Shown here piece by piece: positions 1 to 11,700 of a stretch of 64,000 nucleotides of DNA. The stretch spans positions 22,026,277 through 22,090,276 of the forward strand of contig AP025057.1 of assembly GCA_036186865.1 (NCBI GenBank). The letters are read 5' to 3'. The notes under the pieces were generated by a model that ran no database searches, was not told the origin of the DNA, and was given only the letters and a program-made list of their open reading frames with translations. Source of the DNA: Eustoma russellianum. Taxonomy: Eukaryota > Streptophyta > Magnoliopsida > Gentianales > Gentianaceae. The translations under genes were made by a program, and so were the position numbers. How positions within the stretch are numbered: position 1 is the stretch's first letter; each line of letters opens with the position of its first letter.

Positions 1-169
1 CGCTTCATGGCTCGTTAGTACGTCAACATAATATATAAGCTAAATAAGGCACGTAATAGCAATGTATCATGCATACATTTATATATATCATGCACGTTTA
101 TGCTATGCTCGTTTTTGTGCACATTTAAATCATGTATTTGAAAATCACTCAAACCCCTTTTTCTCTACA
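1..169 (-). mobile_element. Type-E Sirevirus LTR, terminal fragment
   Basis: This is the last part of a minus-orientation LTR that continues off the left edge. The text (CGCTTCATGGC, ATTTAAATCATG, CACTCAAACCCC) matches the right ends of the LTRs at 50608 and 52900. It ends in CTCTACA, a variant of the CTCAACA terminus seen there. The sequence to its right is the interior of a type-B LTR, so this element appears to have inserted into it. The other side and any target duplication lie outside the window. Confidence 0.7.
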
Positions 170-757
170 AGTATGACCTACTCCAGTCCCAAGGAACACA
201 TTTCCTTGCAGTGTACTACGAATCAAACACCAATACAACAAGAACAAATCTTGATCCTTGGGTTATACACCAACCCTGTTCAAAACTAGGATAATCACCT
301 CTAAGCAACTTTGGTTGCAACACCTCAAACACCTATTGATGTAGCCTTGCAAAATTAGCTAATCAATCTTACAAAATATGAAACAAGAGGTGCAAAGTGT
401 AGCTCTACAACAACTTTCAAAGGAACACCTTAGCTACACAAAGAATGATCAAGAAATAAGAGAAGAGAAAGCAAGACTATGAACTTCAAGTTTGACCTCA
501 AGTGTTGTGTTCTTCTCTTCTTCATCTTGCCTCCTATTTATAGTGTGACATGAGCCTTGAAGATAAGAATGCCAATGTGTCATAGTCTTCATCAAAGCTT
601 AAGTGCTTCACTTTATTGGTTGGCCACCTAAACACCTTGTACACTTGGCAACTTCAAGAAGAATGATTGGTCTACCTTTTCACACATCTTGGACGATTTT
701 ACACCTTGGAATTTGACTTGAAAATCATAAAGATAATAAGAGTGGATAGGATGGCAT
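170..757 (-). mobile_element. Type-B Sirevirus LTR (B'), piece 1 of 3
   Basis: This stretch lines up by eye with 46708-47310 in the 5' LTR of element B. Shared runs include GACCTACTCCAGT, TCCTTGGGTTA, ACCTATTGATGTAGCC and GGCTAATCAATCTTA (AGCTAATCAATCTTA here). The match stops at 757, where Sirevirus A begins, and resumes at 8408. A third piece is at 13921-14857. No gene is present; the short open frame at 62-289 crosses an LTR boundary and is chance. Confidence 0.75.
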
Positions 758-865
758 TGTTGGGATATGAAATGTTTTGGTAATGTAAAAAGATGTTTTC
801 AACGAGTTAAAAAGGAAATTCACACTTGGAATTTGAAGCAAAATGAGAAAAGCACATTGTAAGAC

Positions 866-1190
866 ATCGATCTCTCACATAAATCGATCTATGTATACAT
901 TAGTCTCTCAAAGAGAGACATCGATCAATCTATGTTTGAAAGGTCCAAGGTTGGAACCTTTCTATCCAGCATCGATCTCTCAAACTAGGGACATCGACCA
1001 ATCGATGTAGTGAAGGTTCAAAGTTGGAACCTCTCTGGAGGACATCGATCTCTCAACTTTGGGACATCAATCGATCAATGTCACATCAATCTCTCACAGT
1101 GAGACTTCGATCGATCGATGTATGGCAGGTTTAAAACTGGAACCTCTCTGGAGGACATCGATCTCTTAAGTCAGAGACATTGATATCCAG
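866..1190. repeat. ATCGATC-rich repeat block in LTR A
   Basis: The self-complementary word CATCGATC and its relatives (ATCGATCGATGT, TCGATCGATCGATG) occur about ten times. They are mixed with a longer sub-repeat, TGGAACCTCTCTGGAGGACA, seen around 1031 and 1140, with a related TGGAACCTTTCT near 953. The block lies upstream of the LTR TATA box, where U3 enhancers sit. A related block follows pol at 6629-6766, and others lie in type-B LTRs at 14481-14700 and 48243-48495. Confidence 0.75.
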
Positions 1191-1454
1191 AATTCAAATT
1201 TTTATGACAGTTGGAACAAAATCCAAAAGAGATTCATGGTGTTTTCTCTTTCCAATCTTGTTTAATTTTCTTGTTGACTTTTCTCTATCATTAAATATGT
1301 TTCCTTGACTATTGTATCCATGTCTAAGATTCTCTAGGATGACTTTGGAGGATCAAATTAATCCATGAGTGGTTAAAGGTTATTTTCAAATTGTCAAGAC
1401 TTGAGATTGACTTGAAGACATGAGGGAGACTATAAAAACATGGATTACACCTCA

Positions 1455-1462
1455 TATAAATA
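1455..1462 (+). promoter_or_regulatory. Putative LTR promoter TATA box of Sirevirus A
   Basis: TATAAATA lies in the middle of the 5' LTR, in the context CTCATATAAATAGAAG, about 650 bp before the primer-binding site. A transcription start some 30 bases downstream would make the upstream ATCGATC block part of U3. The assignment rests on motif and position only. Confidence 0.5.
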
Positions 1463-2110
1463 GAAGAAGCTCAGATGAGGCATTCATACACTTTCACTGT
1501 CATCAATCTTCATTCTTCATTGTTGTAAATTTCTCTCACTTGTGTAAAAGTGCTTAAAGCTTGTTAAGTTATTATTTGTTCTCTATTGTTGTAAATTGAG
1601 AGGTTGTAAGTGTAACACAAGAGAAACCATAAATATTTGATCTCTTGCTTGTGTTTAGAGTAGTGAGAAAGAGTAAACCCCACTACTTCCTAAAACCCAC
1701 TATGAGAAAGTTCTTTGAGAGAACTTTGTTGAAGTTGTGAGGTAGCGAGAATTTGTTCTTGCTTAGAGCTGAAGTTGTTGTAGTTGCACAAAGTTGTTTT
1801 ATGCAAGAAGTTGTTGTGATTCCTTACACTAAGGTGTTAGTGTAAGTATTGTTGTGTTTGTTCTTATTAAGGATTTAGGAAGAGTTGTGGTTGAAAATCC
1901 ACTTTAGAGACAAAGTGGTAGTGGAGTAGAATCATTTATAACTCGAACAACTTTATATCTTGTGTACTCATTCATTGTCTCTCATCTCTCATTCTTTACT
2001 TTGATTTTGAATTTCATTTGAGTTGGAGATAGCCAAAAACGAGAAAATTCTATAAAATTGCCCAACACTCTATTCACCCCCTCTAGAGTGATTGTCACGG
2101 ACCTAATAAT

Positions 2111-2123
2111 TGGTATCAGAGCC
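2111..2123 (+). other. Primer-binding site of Sirevirus A (tRNA-iMet)
   Basis: TGGTATCAGAGCC is the complement of the 3' end of plant initiator methionine tRNA, the standard primer for copia and many gypsy elements. It starts two bases after the 5' LTR and fixes its boundary. It is not a tRNA gene. Confidence 0.9.
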
Positions 2124-2171
2124 TAACCTTGATTGCTTGTCAAATCATTGCAAGTAACAAGGTTAAAGATC

Positions 2172-3350
2172 ATGGCAATGACAACCTCTTCTTCCTGCAC
2201 CTCAACTTCCAAACCAACTGCACTATTCTCAGCCTCAAACTTTAAAATGCCTACGTTTGATGCCCAAAATTATTCTTCGTGGAAGTTTCGAATGATAAAT
2301 CATTTGAAAGGTTGTGGATTTGATATATAGAGAGTTTTTGTCAAAGGAATTGAAGTTCCTATGGTCATCAACTCAAAAGGAGAGTCAATGTTCAAAGATG
2401 AAGAGCAGTGAAAAGATTGAGGAGACAATCTCTATGGTTGACATGAAAATCTCAAATGAAGATCTTGTCTCAAAACTCCTCAACTCTTTGCCAAGAGAAT
2501 GGACACCCAAAGTCACTGCCACCACCGAATCCAAGAATCTTAAGACTCTTACCCTTGATGAACTATCCGGTAATCTTCTTACTCATGAAATTCTTATTCA
2601 TGAGCAAAATAGAATGAACCCTATTAAGTCTACACAAGTATCACATAAAGGATTGGTGGTAGAGTCCGATGAATCAGATGAGGAAGTTGCTATTCTAGTT
2701 AGGAAATTTAGAAGAATGGCCACAAGAAGCAAGGGTCAAGCAAGAAAGTTTTTTAAGAGACCACCCAAGGATAAAGAAGCAGGTGAAAATTGCTATAGGT
2801 GTGGTCAATCCGATTACTTGATTGCCGATTGTCATGTCAAGGAGCCGCAAAAACAAGAAAAGAAAGCTTTTCCTCAAAAGAAGAAAGCTTTAAATGTGTG
2901 GTGACTGCATGGGATGATCTTCTTTCCAAATTGAAAGGAGAAGAAAGTGAAGACAAGGATGTTGGACTCATTGCAATAGCTGAAAATCTAAAGGCTCAAC
3001 ATACTTCTCTCATGGCAGTTGAGAATGACCTTGAGGTAAATTCTAACTCTTCAAATTTACAAGATGAAATAGAAGATTTGCAAGATGACTTTGAAAAACT
3101 AAATTAAAATATAAACACTTCAACAAAGAATTTAAGAAGTACATATTAGAAAATAAGAGCTTGCATGATAAGAACATTTTGATATATCAAGATCATGACA
3201 TCATACTTATCATGCACAAAACCGTAGCTTTAGAAAATATGAAGATTAGGAAGGAATGTGAAAAATTAAGAATAGACTTACAAAAGCTAACCAATGGTAA
3301 AAGTAATTTAGACAAATAGCTTAGAAACCAAAAGATATGAAATGATAAAT
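2172..3350 (+). pseudogene. gag of Sirevirus A, broken
   Basis: Gag would form the particle shell and bind element RNA. It starts at the ATG at 2172, 49 bases after the primer site, with the copia Gag opening (FDAQNYSSWKFRM). After about residue 53 the frame meets a stop at 2328, and the next stretch (2314-2904) resumes near the PREWTPKVTAT motif. The central part of the family domain is missing, which suggests an internal deletion near 2400-2450. The zinc knuckle reads CYRCGQSDYLIADC, with tyrosine where histidine is needed. A third frame (about 2905-3107) holds an acidic, coiled-coil-like tail typical of Sirevirus Gag. Non-functional. Confidence 0.75.
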
Positions 3351-3382
3351 CCAGTTTAGGATTTAATTTATCATATTCTTCT

Positions 3383-6300
3383 ATGGAGCCCAAGTTATTC
3401 AAGAAAACGCCAAATAAGAGAAAAGCACAAAATCGTTCATCATCTCATAGACACAAAAACTCACCAAGGCATGTACCAACTTGTTTTCATTATAACAAAA
3501 TAGGATATTCAAAAAGTGCATGTAGGGCAAAATTTAGTAAAATGTATGTTTGGAAGCCTAAGGGTCGACAAGCTAACCTAAAAGGACCCAACTATCAAAG
3601 GATACAAATGTATAAATCTTTTGGTTTTGTGGGCTCTCAAGATAAATGGAGTTGCCAAAGAAGAAGGAACAAATGGCTTATGGACAACGGATGTTCCACG
3701 CACATGACCTAAGACAAAACTAGTTCACCAAGCTCAACCTCTAAGATGGTGGAACGGTGCATTCTGGAAATGGGAGAGCCAAAATCCTTGGACGTGGAGA
3801 AATCTATAACTCTTCTTTCACTATTAAAATGTATTATATATAGAAGATCTTAGTATAACTTGATAAGTATTAGCCAACTATGTGATGCTAATTTTCAAGT
3901 TGAATTCGTGAAAAGAAAATGCATTGTGAAATAGAATGACCAAATCATTTTTGAGGCAATGAGGAAAAATGATGTTTATAAATTTAGCGCACATGATTTA
4001 TATCATAAAAAGTTTCATGTCTAGTTGCCAAAAATATTTGACACAATTATGGCATAGACGACTTGGATATATTAGTTTCAAGAATTTCAAAGAGATTTGC
4101 AAAAATGCAAAGGTCCAAGGTCTTCCAAAATTGAATTTCAAAAATCATGGCTTATATGGCACTTGTCAAAAGGCAAAGCCAGTTAAAGCAAGCTTCAAGC
4201 CCAAAAGTGAAATCTTCACCACTAAACCTCTACAATTGTTTCATATGGATTTTTATGGGAATATTGGTACAACAAGTCTAGGTGGAAAACATTACACTTT
4301 TGTAGTGGTAGATGACTTCTCTAAGTACACTTGGGTCATGTTCTTAGACAAAAAGAATGATGCATGCTAAGAGTTCATAAAACATTGTAGGAGATTAGAA
4401 AACCAAGAAGAAGATCACTAAGGAAATTAGAAGTGATATAGGTGGTGAGTTTGATGGTGAGATCCAAGAATTTTGTGTATCTAATGGGTATGGACATAAT
4501 TTCTTGGCTCCTAAAACTCCTCAACAAAATGGTGTTGCGGAAAGGAAGAACAGAACACTTCAAGAAATGAGTAGAGTCATGCTAAATGAATTTGAGCTAC
4601 TTAAGTATTTTTGGGCTGAGGCGGTAAATACCGCGCGTCATGTAATAAACAGAGTTTATTTGAGACCATCTCTAAAAAAACTCCTTATGAGCTTTGGAAA
4701 GGAAGAGTACCTAACATTGGTTATTTTAAGGTATTTGGTTGTAAGTGTTTTATACTTAACACCAAAGATAACTTGGATAAATTCGATTTCAAAGTGGATG
4801 AAGGAATCTTTATAGATATACTCAAAATGGCATGGCATTTAGGATATATAATAAAAGGAGTATGAAAGTTGAAGAATCAATTCATGTGAAGTTTAGTGAA
4901 CTCCTTGATGATGAACCATGCTAAATGATGACTATGATGATGATGATGAAAGGATCGAGTAAGTTATATAGAAAAAGTTTGAAAATCCAAAAGAAAATAT
5001 TGTTATTGCACTTAGGATTGATCCACTTGAAAATGGACCTAAGGTAGAAGAAAGAAGAAGTGAGAGGAGACACTTAAAATTTGCCGGATTCATATAAATA
5101 TAAGAAAGACCACCCAAAAGAGTTGATATTAAGAGAAACAAGTCAAGGCATATTAACTAAGAGAAAATTTAATGAAAACACAGTTATTGCACAAGTTGAG
5201 CCTAATAATATAAAAGAGGCTATAAAATGATGAAGATTGGGTATTAGCCGTGCAAGAAAAACTAAATCAATTTGAAGGAAATGATGTTCGGGAATTAGTG
5301 GCTATAATTGGCACTAAATGGGTATTTAAAAACAAAATAGATGATAAAGGAAACATAACTAGAAACAAAGCTAGGTTAGTAGCTCAAGGATATAGACAAG
5401 AAAAAGGTATAGACTATGATGAGACTTTTGCCCCCGTAGCTAGATTAGAAGCTATTAGAATGCTACTAGCATATGCATGCTATAAGGATTTCAAACTATG
5501 GCAAATGGATGTGAAATCCACCTTCTTGAATGGAATAGTTCAAGAAGAAGTGTATGTAGCTCAACCATCCCGGTTTGACAATTATGATTATCCAAATCAT
5601 GTATTCAAACTCAAAAAGGCCCTTTATGGACAAAAGCTCCTAGGGTATGGTATGAGAGATCAAGTAACTTCCTCCTTGAAAATAGTTTTTAAAGAGGAAA
5701 AGTCGACATTGCTCTTTTATTAAAGAACGGAAATAATCAATTACTTGTTCAAATTCATGTTGATGATATTATATTTGGTGCCACAAATGATTCTCTTCGT
5801 GAGCATTTTGATAAGTTGATGGAAGGAGAATTTGAGATGAGCATGATGAGTTAATACTTCATTGGACTTCAAATCAAACAAACTCTAGCTAGAAAAAGAT
5901 GAAAAAGGAAAGCTGGTTGAGGTAACCAAATATAGGGGTACGATTGGTAGTCTACTTTATTTAACCGCTAGTAGACCGGATATTTTATATGTGTGTGCTT
6001 ATGTGCTAGATTTCAAGGTATGCCTAAGGAATTGCATCTAGTTGCCATTAAACATATTTTTTGGTATTTGAATGGTACTTTAAACTTTGAGTTGTTTTTT
6101 TTTTCAAAAATGGGTATTTTGACTTAAGAGGGTATAGTGACTCCAACTATGCAGTGAACATAGTCGATGAAAAACAACTCCGAGACATGCCAATTCCTTG
6201 GAGATTGCTTAGTTTCTTGGTTCTCCAATAAACAAAAGTGTGTCACTTTCAACGGAAGAATCCGAATACGTACCGGCCGCTTCATGTTGTGCCCAACTAC

Positions 6301-6585
6301 TTTGGATGATAAACACCTTGAATGATTACAATGTCAAGTTTGACAAAGTCCACATCTTATGTGACAACACTTCAGCCATAAGCATAGTGCAAAACCCGGT
6401 ACACCATAGTAGAACCAACCATATTGAAGTGAGACATCACATTATAAGGGAGTTGTATTAAAAAAGGGTTGGTATGTGTTGAATTTGTTCCAACAAATGA
6501 CCAACTAGCTGATATTTTAACCAAATCCCTTCCTACCAACATATTCAAATCCAATAGAACTAGATTAGGAATGATAAACAATGTT
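3383..6585 (+). pseudogene. pol of Sirevirus A (PR-INT-RT-RH), broken
   Basis: Domain order identifies a copia Pol. A decayed second zinc knuckle lies near 3481. The protease motif WLMDNGCSTHMT (about 3673-3711) has DNG in place of the usual D-S/T-G. The integrase zinc-binding region LWHRRLGYISF is at about 4048, and the integrase core around HMDFYGNIGTTSLGGKHYTF (4240-4300) and QQNGVAERKNRT (4522-4560). Reverse transcriptase spans 5250-5850 (KARLVAQGY, LWQMDVKSTFLNG, HVDDIIFGAT), and RNase H 6235-6585 (TEESEYVPAAS, HILCDNTSAI). Stops and frameshifts separate nearly every domain, so this is a fossil. Confidence 0.85.
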
Positions 6586-6628
6586 TAAAGTGTCAAAGTT
6601 ACCCAAAAGTCAGAAATCAGAATACATT

Positions 6629-6766
6629 GATCGATCTATGTATCTGCTGAGAGACTGAAGTACATCAGTATCTCACATCGATCAATCGATGTGGATGCTG
6701 AGAGACTGAAGTACATCAGTCCTTTACATCGATCGATCAATGTGGACGAAATTGATCGATCGATGT
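6629..6766. repeat. ATCGATC-rich block after pol of Sirevirus A
   Basis: ACATTGATCGATCTATGT, CATCGATCAATCGATGT, CATCGATCGATCAATGT and GATCGATCGATGTCATC occur within 140 bp. They are interleaved with two copies of GCTGAGAGACTGAAGTACAT. The block lies between the end of pol and a TATA box, in the same relation to a promoter as the block inside the 5' LTR. Confidence 0.75.
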
Positions 6767-6782
6767 CATCGGGCGCTGGGAC

Positions 6783-6790
6783 TATAAAAG
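6783..6790 (+). promoter_or_regulatory. Putative promoter of the envelope-like gene
   Basis: TATAAAAG lies just after the ATCGATC block and 209 bp before the ATG at 6999. The sequence between is rich in C and T, like a plant 5' leader. Placement suggests that the downstream gene was expressed from its own start rather than only by splicing of the genomic RNA. Not tested. Confidence 0.5.
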
Positions 6791-6998
6791 CTGCAAAACC
6801 TAACATTCTTCATTCCTACTCTTTCAAAATCGCGAAGCATCAACCCTAACTCATCCCTCTTCCAAAATCCAACCTTTTTACCCTAAATTTCTTGCAACAA
6901 ACATCAATTTCTCTTCAACCCACTTGATTTCTACATCAATTTCTTCATTTCTATCAAACTTCTTGAAAATTTCTCACCCTAAAACCTATTTTTTGAAA

Positions 6999-8086
6999 AT
7001 GGCTTCAAAAGGCAAAAACACCTCCAAAAGGCCAAGAACCTCTCATGAAGAGGAAAAAGTGCCACAGCAGTCCCATCAACAAGTCCCAACCAGTCCTAGA
7101 ACAAAGGGACAAAAGAAAAAGACCGATTTTTCCCAGGCAAACATGTTGGACAAGATTAGGGGGAGGCTACAAATCAATAATTTTCCATGGCTCAAGTCTA
7201 GTGAATATGACAATGCTTTAGAAGACCCTATGGGTCCGGGTAAATTCGTCTATATTTCATTTCGGGTACAAGTGTTATTTGATGAATAGGATAATAAGAA
7301 AAGGTCTACCATTCCATTGAAATTGCTCAAAATTCAAGATATTTTGAGCAATGATGAATTAAGTCCGATCATCAATTGGTTGGATGATCAAAAAATGGAG
7401 ACCTATTTGGGATGTTTCAGAATTGTATTACATGTCTACTCGTTACAACCGTCTATTTTATGCAAATGCTTTGGTAGAATATTTAAATGAAATCTTATTG
7501 TCCCTCGACTCGGTTATAGATGACCAACTTGTTGATTTTGATACGAAAACAATAAACGAGCTTATTGGTATCTCTGATGAAGGTTTAGATGATTTTGAAG
7601 CTTGTAAATGGGACAATTATAAGTACAAGGTGACCGAAGATGAGGTTAAGACTTTTCTTTGTTTTCACCCCACGAAAAAACTAATAATATGCCTTTGGTT
7701 TATCGTGTGTTATTTGTCATTGTCACTTTTTGTGTCAATGGAAAGTCGGCCAAACTACCAAGTAATTTAGATTTTTATATAACCTACCGTATAGTCATGA
7801 GGGAAAAGTTGAATTTTAGGGAAATTGTTTAGTGAATGTGTTGGAAGTGGTCACCAAAAAGAGCAAGGCACTTCCATATAACAATCTGATCTATCGATTG
7901 CTCAAAAAGGCGAATGTGGTTTTGGATGAGGCTAATGAAGAGAAAATATCTACTAGGATAATTACACAAAAGCCAACATCCAACAAATTCATAAACCCCG
8001 GAAGGAAGCGCTAAAAAGGGGTGTTCAAAATGAACCCAAAGAAGAAGAAGCCACACATGTCCCTGCTCCAGAACCAGCCCCCCCTA
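6999..8086 (+). pseudogene. Envelope-like / additional gene of Sirevirus A, broken
   Basis: An extra gene after pol is a known Sirevirus trait and is often called envelope-like; its function is unproven. The first segment (6999-7289) is basic and serine-rich, then reads FPWLKSSEYDNALEDPMGPG. A frame change leads to 7384-7720, which includes FYANALVEYLNEILLSLDSV. A third frame (about 7832-8014) is lysine-rich, and an acidic, proline-rich tail follows to about 8086. The middle resembles the domain often annotated in plants as putative transposon protein. I see no signal peptide or clear membrane segment. At least two frameshifts and several stops make it non-functional. Confidence 0.55.
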
Positions 8087-8145
8087 ACACATCCCACTAA
8101 ACCTCAACCTCAACCCAGCCCTAACACATCCCACCGAACCTCAAC

Positions 8146-8407
8146 CTCAAAACTGGAACCTCTCTGGAGGATATTAAGAAGAGTAGTTGTTGAAAATCCA
8201 CTTTTGAGACAAAGTGGTAGTGGAATAAAATCATTTACGATTTGACCACTCTATATCCAGGTACTCATTTATTGTCTCTCATCTCCCATTCTTTACTTTG
8301 ATTTTGAATTTTATTTGAGTTGGAGATAGCCAAAAAACGAGAAAATTCTACAAAATTGCCCAACACTCTATTCACACCCCTCTAGAGTGATTGTCACAGA
8401 CCTAACA
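8146..8407 (+). repeat. 3' LTR remnant of Sirevirus A, internally deleted
   Basis: Bases 8148-8172 match 1133-1157 of the 5' LTR (AAAACTGGAACCTCTCTGGAGGA). About two bases later the match jumps to 1868 and continues to the LTR end. The remnant therefore lacks the LTR start, the polypurine tract and about 700 bp of the middle, including the TATA box. The preceding 8090-8145 is a short CCTCAACC repeat. Confidence 0.75.
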
Positions 8408-8769
8408 TACATATTCCTCAAGAATCCCTCAAATTCTTGGCACAAGAATAGGGCACGCGGGGCAGAAAAATTTTGACAAAATCATCCCCATTTCATCATT
8501 TGTGATCGTTGGTTACAAACTTGGATTTTCAATTGCCAACTAGCTTGTATTTTGTTGGTCCACTTGTACACAAGTCATAAAATGACTAAAACACCTTCGA
8601 CACCTGTATATACACATTTTTGAGGTACAAACTCTAATTTGTTGAAGAGAAATCAATAGATAAAAGTTGACTAGACTTTGTTTACATATAATTCAAAATC
8701 CTCACATTTTCCTCCTTGTAAGTTGTTGTGAATTTCGTATCAATAACACCCTCAAATTCTCTACAAAAT
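8408..8769 (-). mobile_element. Type-B Sirevirus LTR (B'), piece 2 of 3
   Basis: The stretch matches 47304-47690 of the B 5' LTR by eye (TTGCCAACTAGCTT, TTGGTCCACTTG, GAAATCAA, AAATTCTCT). It starts where Sirevirus A ends and stops at 8769, just before the Tekay solo LTR. The last five bases, AAAAT (8765-8769), are repeated at 13921-13925. Confidence 0.75.
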
Positions 8770-11700
8770 TGTATCGCCCCGTATCTGGGCTGTGTCCTTG
8801 TGCGGTGCACCCACTGTACTTTGCTAAGGAAAGTACAAGGCATCGATGCAAATCTGCTATAAATCTAGGACTCAAGCATGTATTCCAGATGGACGCATCA
8901 ACCAGTGGCAATACAAGACAGAAATAAGCTTCAACATCCGAGAATCACAATGTCATACAAAGTACAAACAAGGATAAACATAGTCTCAGAAATACTCTCG
9001 AGTAATCCTCAAATAGCCCTCGGGTAACTCAAACCAGAATCTACTATCAACCCTAGTCGCCAGCGTCTCTCATGGGTAAGGCACTTGCGGCGTCCTCTAC
9101 ATATTCAATCTCAGGTTCCTTCGGCTCTGAAAATGGTAAATAAAGAGCGAGTGATAAATCACCTAGCAAGTAACCCTCTATTCTACCGAAACACATTAGA
9201 ACAATAAATAAGAAATTCTATCAAATACCATAGTTATTTAAAACATAATAACTTACCTGTTGAGTCAACCCGTTATTGGTTTGTTTGAAATCTTACTCTT
9301 CATAATCTTTTCTCGTATGAACTGTCTTACTCTTCGTAACAGTCATTTTTACCTTACTCAATGGGATGATGTGCATATGCAATGCAGTACGGAACAAAAT
9401 GAATAATGTAGGACGGAACTGAACAGAACAGAAGTAGATGAAACAAAACTGAACAGAACAAAATAGAACAGAACATTAAGCCATGGCCCTTACTTTCTCT
9501 AAATGGATCGATCATCTACTATGAGTGATTCCGTCCAGAACAGAGCAGTACCCCATATACCTCCTAGCCTACTGAGGATGTTACGTACGGGTCTAGAAAT
9601 ACCTTGATATCAGGTCCAAAGAGAATAATACCCCATATGAGTCCAGAACAGAATAATACCCCGACTACCATAATAGGATATTACGATCGGGTCTAGAATA
9701 GAATAATACCTCATATGGGTCCAGAACAGAACGAATACCCTGATATTGAGTCCAGAATAGAACATATATCGGAACCAAACATAAAGACAAGTCGTTCAAC
9801 ACAGGTTTTTAAAACTTGTTTTTTTAAGTTTCCTTCAAAAGCCAAACTTTACTCTTTTAACATGTCATGACATGCATGCATAATGCAGCAGTAGTTAGAT
9901 TTTAATGATCTGAAACATCAATAGGGTTATTTCCATGATGGTTGCAGTTCATTACTTACCATCATTGTGAAGCTGAAAAATTTTAGCTAGGCGTTGTACA
10001 TTCTATTCCTTATTTTAAGCCTTAAACAGTGTCGTTCTCCAAGATCTTGCGTAAACAGATTCATCTAAGTCTTGTATTTTCTTGGTGTACATTAAACGAG
10101 TTGTTGAGCGGACTTAGAGGCCATACCAGACTGTTTTGCACAAGAATACCGAAACAGCCCCTATTTTGGTTTCTTATGCTTACACGGCATCCAAATTCGT
10201 CTTTTATGATTACCATTTATTCTTAAAAGCCCCTAACATTCTAATGTTCAATTTTAGATAGCCCTTAACCTTTTCCTTTGTTAATTTACCCATGCACACA
10301 TCTGACCATACCGCACTAATTTCATATGGTGACCCAACAATTTTTACAACTTCATTTTAGTGATTCCAAGCTTCCTTGAGCCATCTATCCACTCCTAATA
10401 GCTAAACCTTCAAGAACATCTTCCTTATCTTCAATGAACATAACCAAGTGTTATAAATTACTCAAATAGACTACATATAATAAAACATACAAAACACCCC
10501 ACATGTGTGACTATCCCAACATGAGAAATAACTTGTGGCCCTTAAAACCTAACAAATTTGGTCATGAGTCAAAAAAACCTCTTTAACCCTTATTTTAAAT
10601 GAAATACTAGCATCAAATGACTTTTAAATCACCTTAGAATGCATAACAATTTAACCCATTATTTCCTTGACTTTCCCATCAAGGCCGAGAGGTGTGAGGG
10701 GGATTTGCTCCCTCTAAATGCCTTCTTTACATCTTTTATCATGTGTTTCATTCTCCAAGTAATTCATACATTTACCTAGTGACTTTTTTTAAGCATGTCT
10801 TCATAGGCTTAAAGTAATCTCTTAGTTATTCATAGTCAAGAATAAAGACACACTAAAACAGTCCCTAATCTTTCAATAATTAAGTTACTTAACCATCCGA
10901 ATACTATCTTAGTCATTCTAGTGGCTTGGTGGTGGTGAGACAAACTATGCCCTCAAGGTTGCTCCAAAACCGTGGGTTAGGGGTAGGAGAGTCCTTTGAT
11001 TCCTAATTATTTTACCTCATGGTATTAGTCTTTAGTCTAACCACTATAACATCTCCCTATGTTCATTCATATGTATCATAAACTCACATAGTGACCTAGG
11101 CCGAAAATTTCCAGCATAGCGTCCATGGAGGGTGAGATCAATGGAAGCATGATTAAAGTATTAAACATGCAAAAACCTCTTATTCTTGTCTCCTCAATGT
11201 CTCAAGAAGAACAAAAGGAGACTTGGTTTTGTTGTACAAAGTTGAACTTTTGAACACTTGGTCTCCTTTAGAGCTTCGAAAATCACCCTCTTCCATCTAT
11301 TTGGAGTACATGATTTTCATTCATGTAAAGAGGTGAATATGAATCTTAGAGGAGGGAAATAGGACTTAAAGTTGTAAACTTCTTACCTAGTGAAGTTTCT
11401 TGATGGTCCAAGCCTCCCAGAAGTTCCTTTGCCTTTTGAGCTTGGGGATTTCTCATATGGAGAGAGTAGTGACCTCGGCATTAGGGAGGTAGGGAAAAGA
11501 AAGTGGCTCAACTAATTTTTAAACCTTGAAGAAACAAAGTTGCATCAAGAGGTTAGATTTAACCTTAGATGATGATAGAGTGGTTCTTGAAATGGCTTGG
11601 TTGAGTTGTCCCTTGGTGCTCCTCTATGGCCGAAAGTTGAGAAGCTTGGAGAGTTACAAGGAGTGAGTTAGACCTGATACAAATCTTATAAGATCTAACC

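Larger units (their letters stand above)
758..2108 (+). repeat. 5' LTR of Sirevirus A
   Basis: The LTR is about 1351 bp. It starts TGTTGGGATATG and ends CCTAATA, two bases before the primer-binding site. Its last 240 bp (from about 1868) match 8175-8407, which identifies the 3' LTR remnant. It contains an ATCGATC-rich block (866-1190) in the U3 part and a TATA box at 1455. No coding sequence is seen. Confidence 0.8.
758..8407 (+). mobile_element. Sirevirus A (Ty1/copia), degenerate, with envelope-like gene
   Basis: The order is 5' LTR, tRNA-Met primer site, Gag, protease, integrase, reverse transcriptase, RNase H, a downstream extra gene, then an LTR remnant. Integrase before reverse transcriptase defines Ty1/copia. 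The Gag type, with a coiled-coil tail, and the extra gene after pol point to the Sirevirus lineage. It begins TGTTGGGATATG and the 3' remnant ends CCTAACA. Every reading frame is broken, so it cannot move by itself. It lies inside the B' LTR. The bases next to the two ends (GGCAT and TACAT) agree only at CAT, so no clean target duplication survives. Confidence 0.85.

Noticed and set aside
2111..2123. tRNA gene
   Set aside because: TGGTATCAGAGC motifs here and at 32261, 45957 and 55161 are primer-binding sites at LTR edges. No cloverleaf surrounds them.
753..8412. Target-site duplication of Sirevirus A (GGCAT / TACAT)
   Set aside because: Only three of five bases agree, which is not better than chance, so it is not claimed.
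8667..8927. Two overlapping open frames on opposite strands
   Set aside because: They cross the boundary of B' LTR and G1 LTR at 8770. Both sides are non-coding LTR text.
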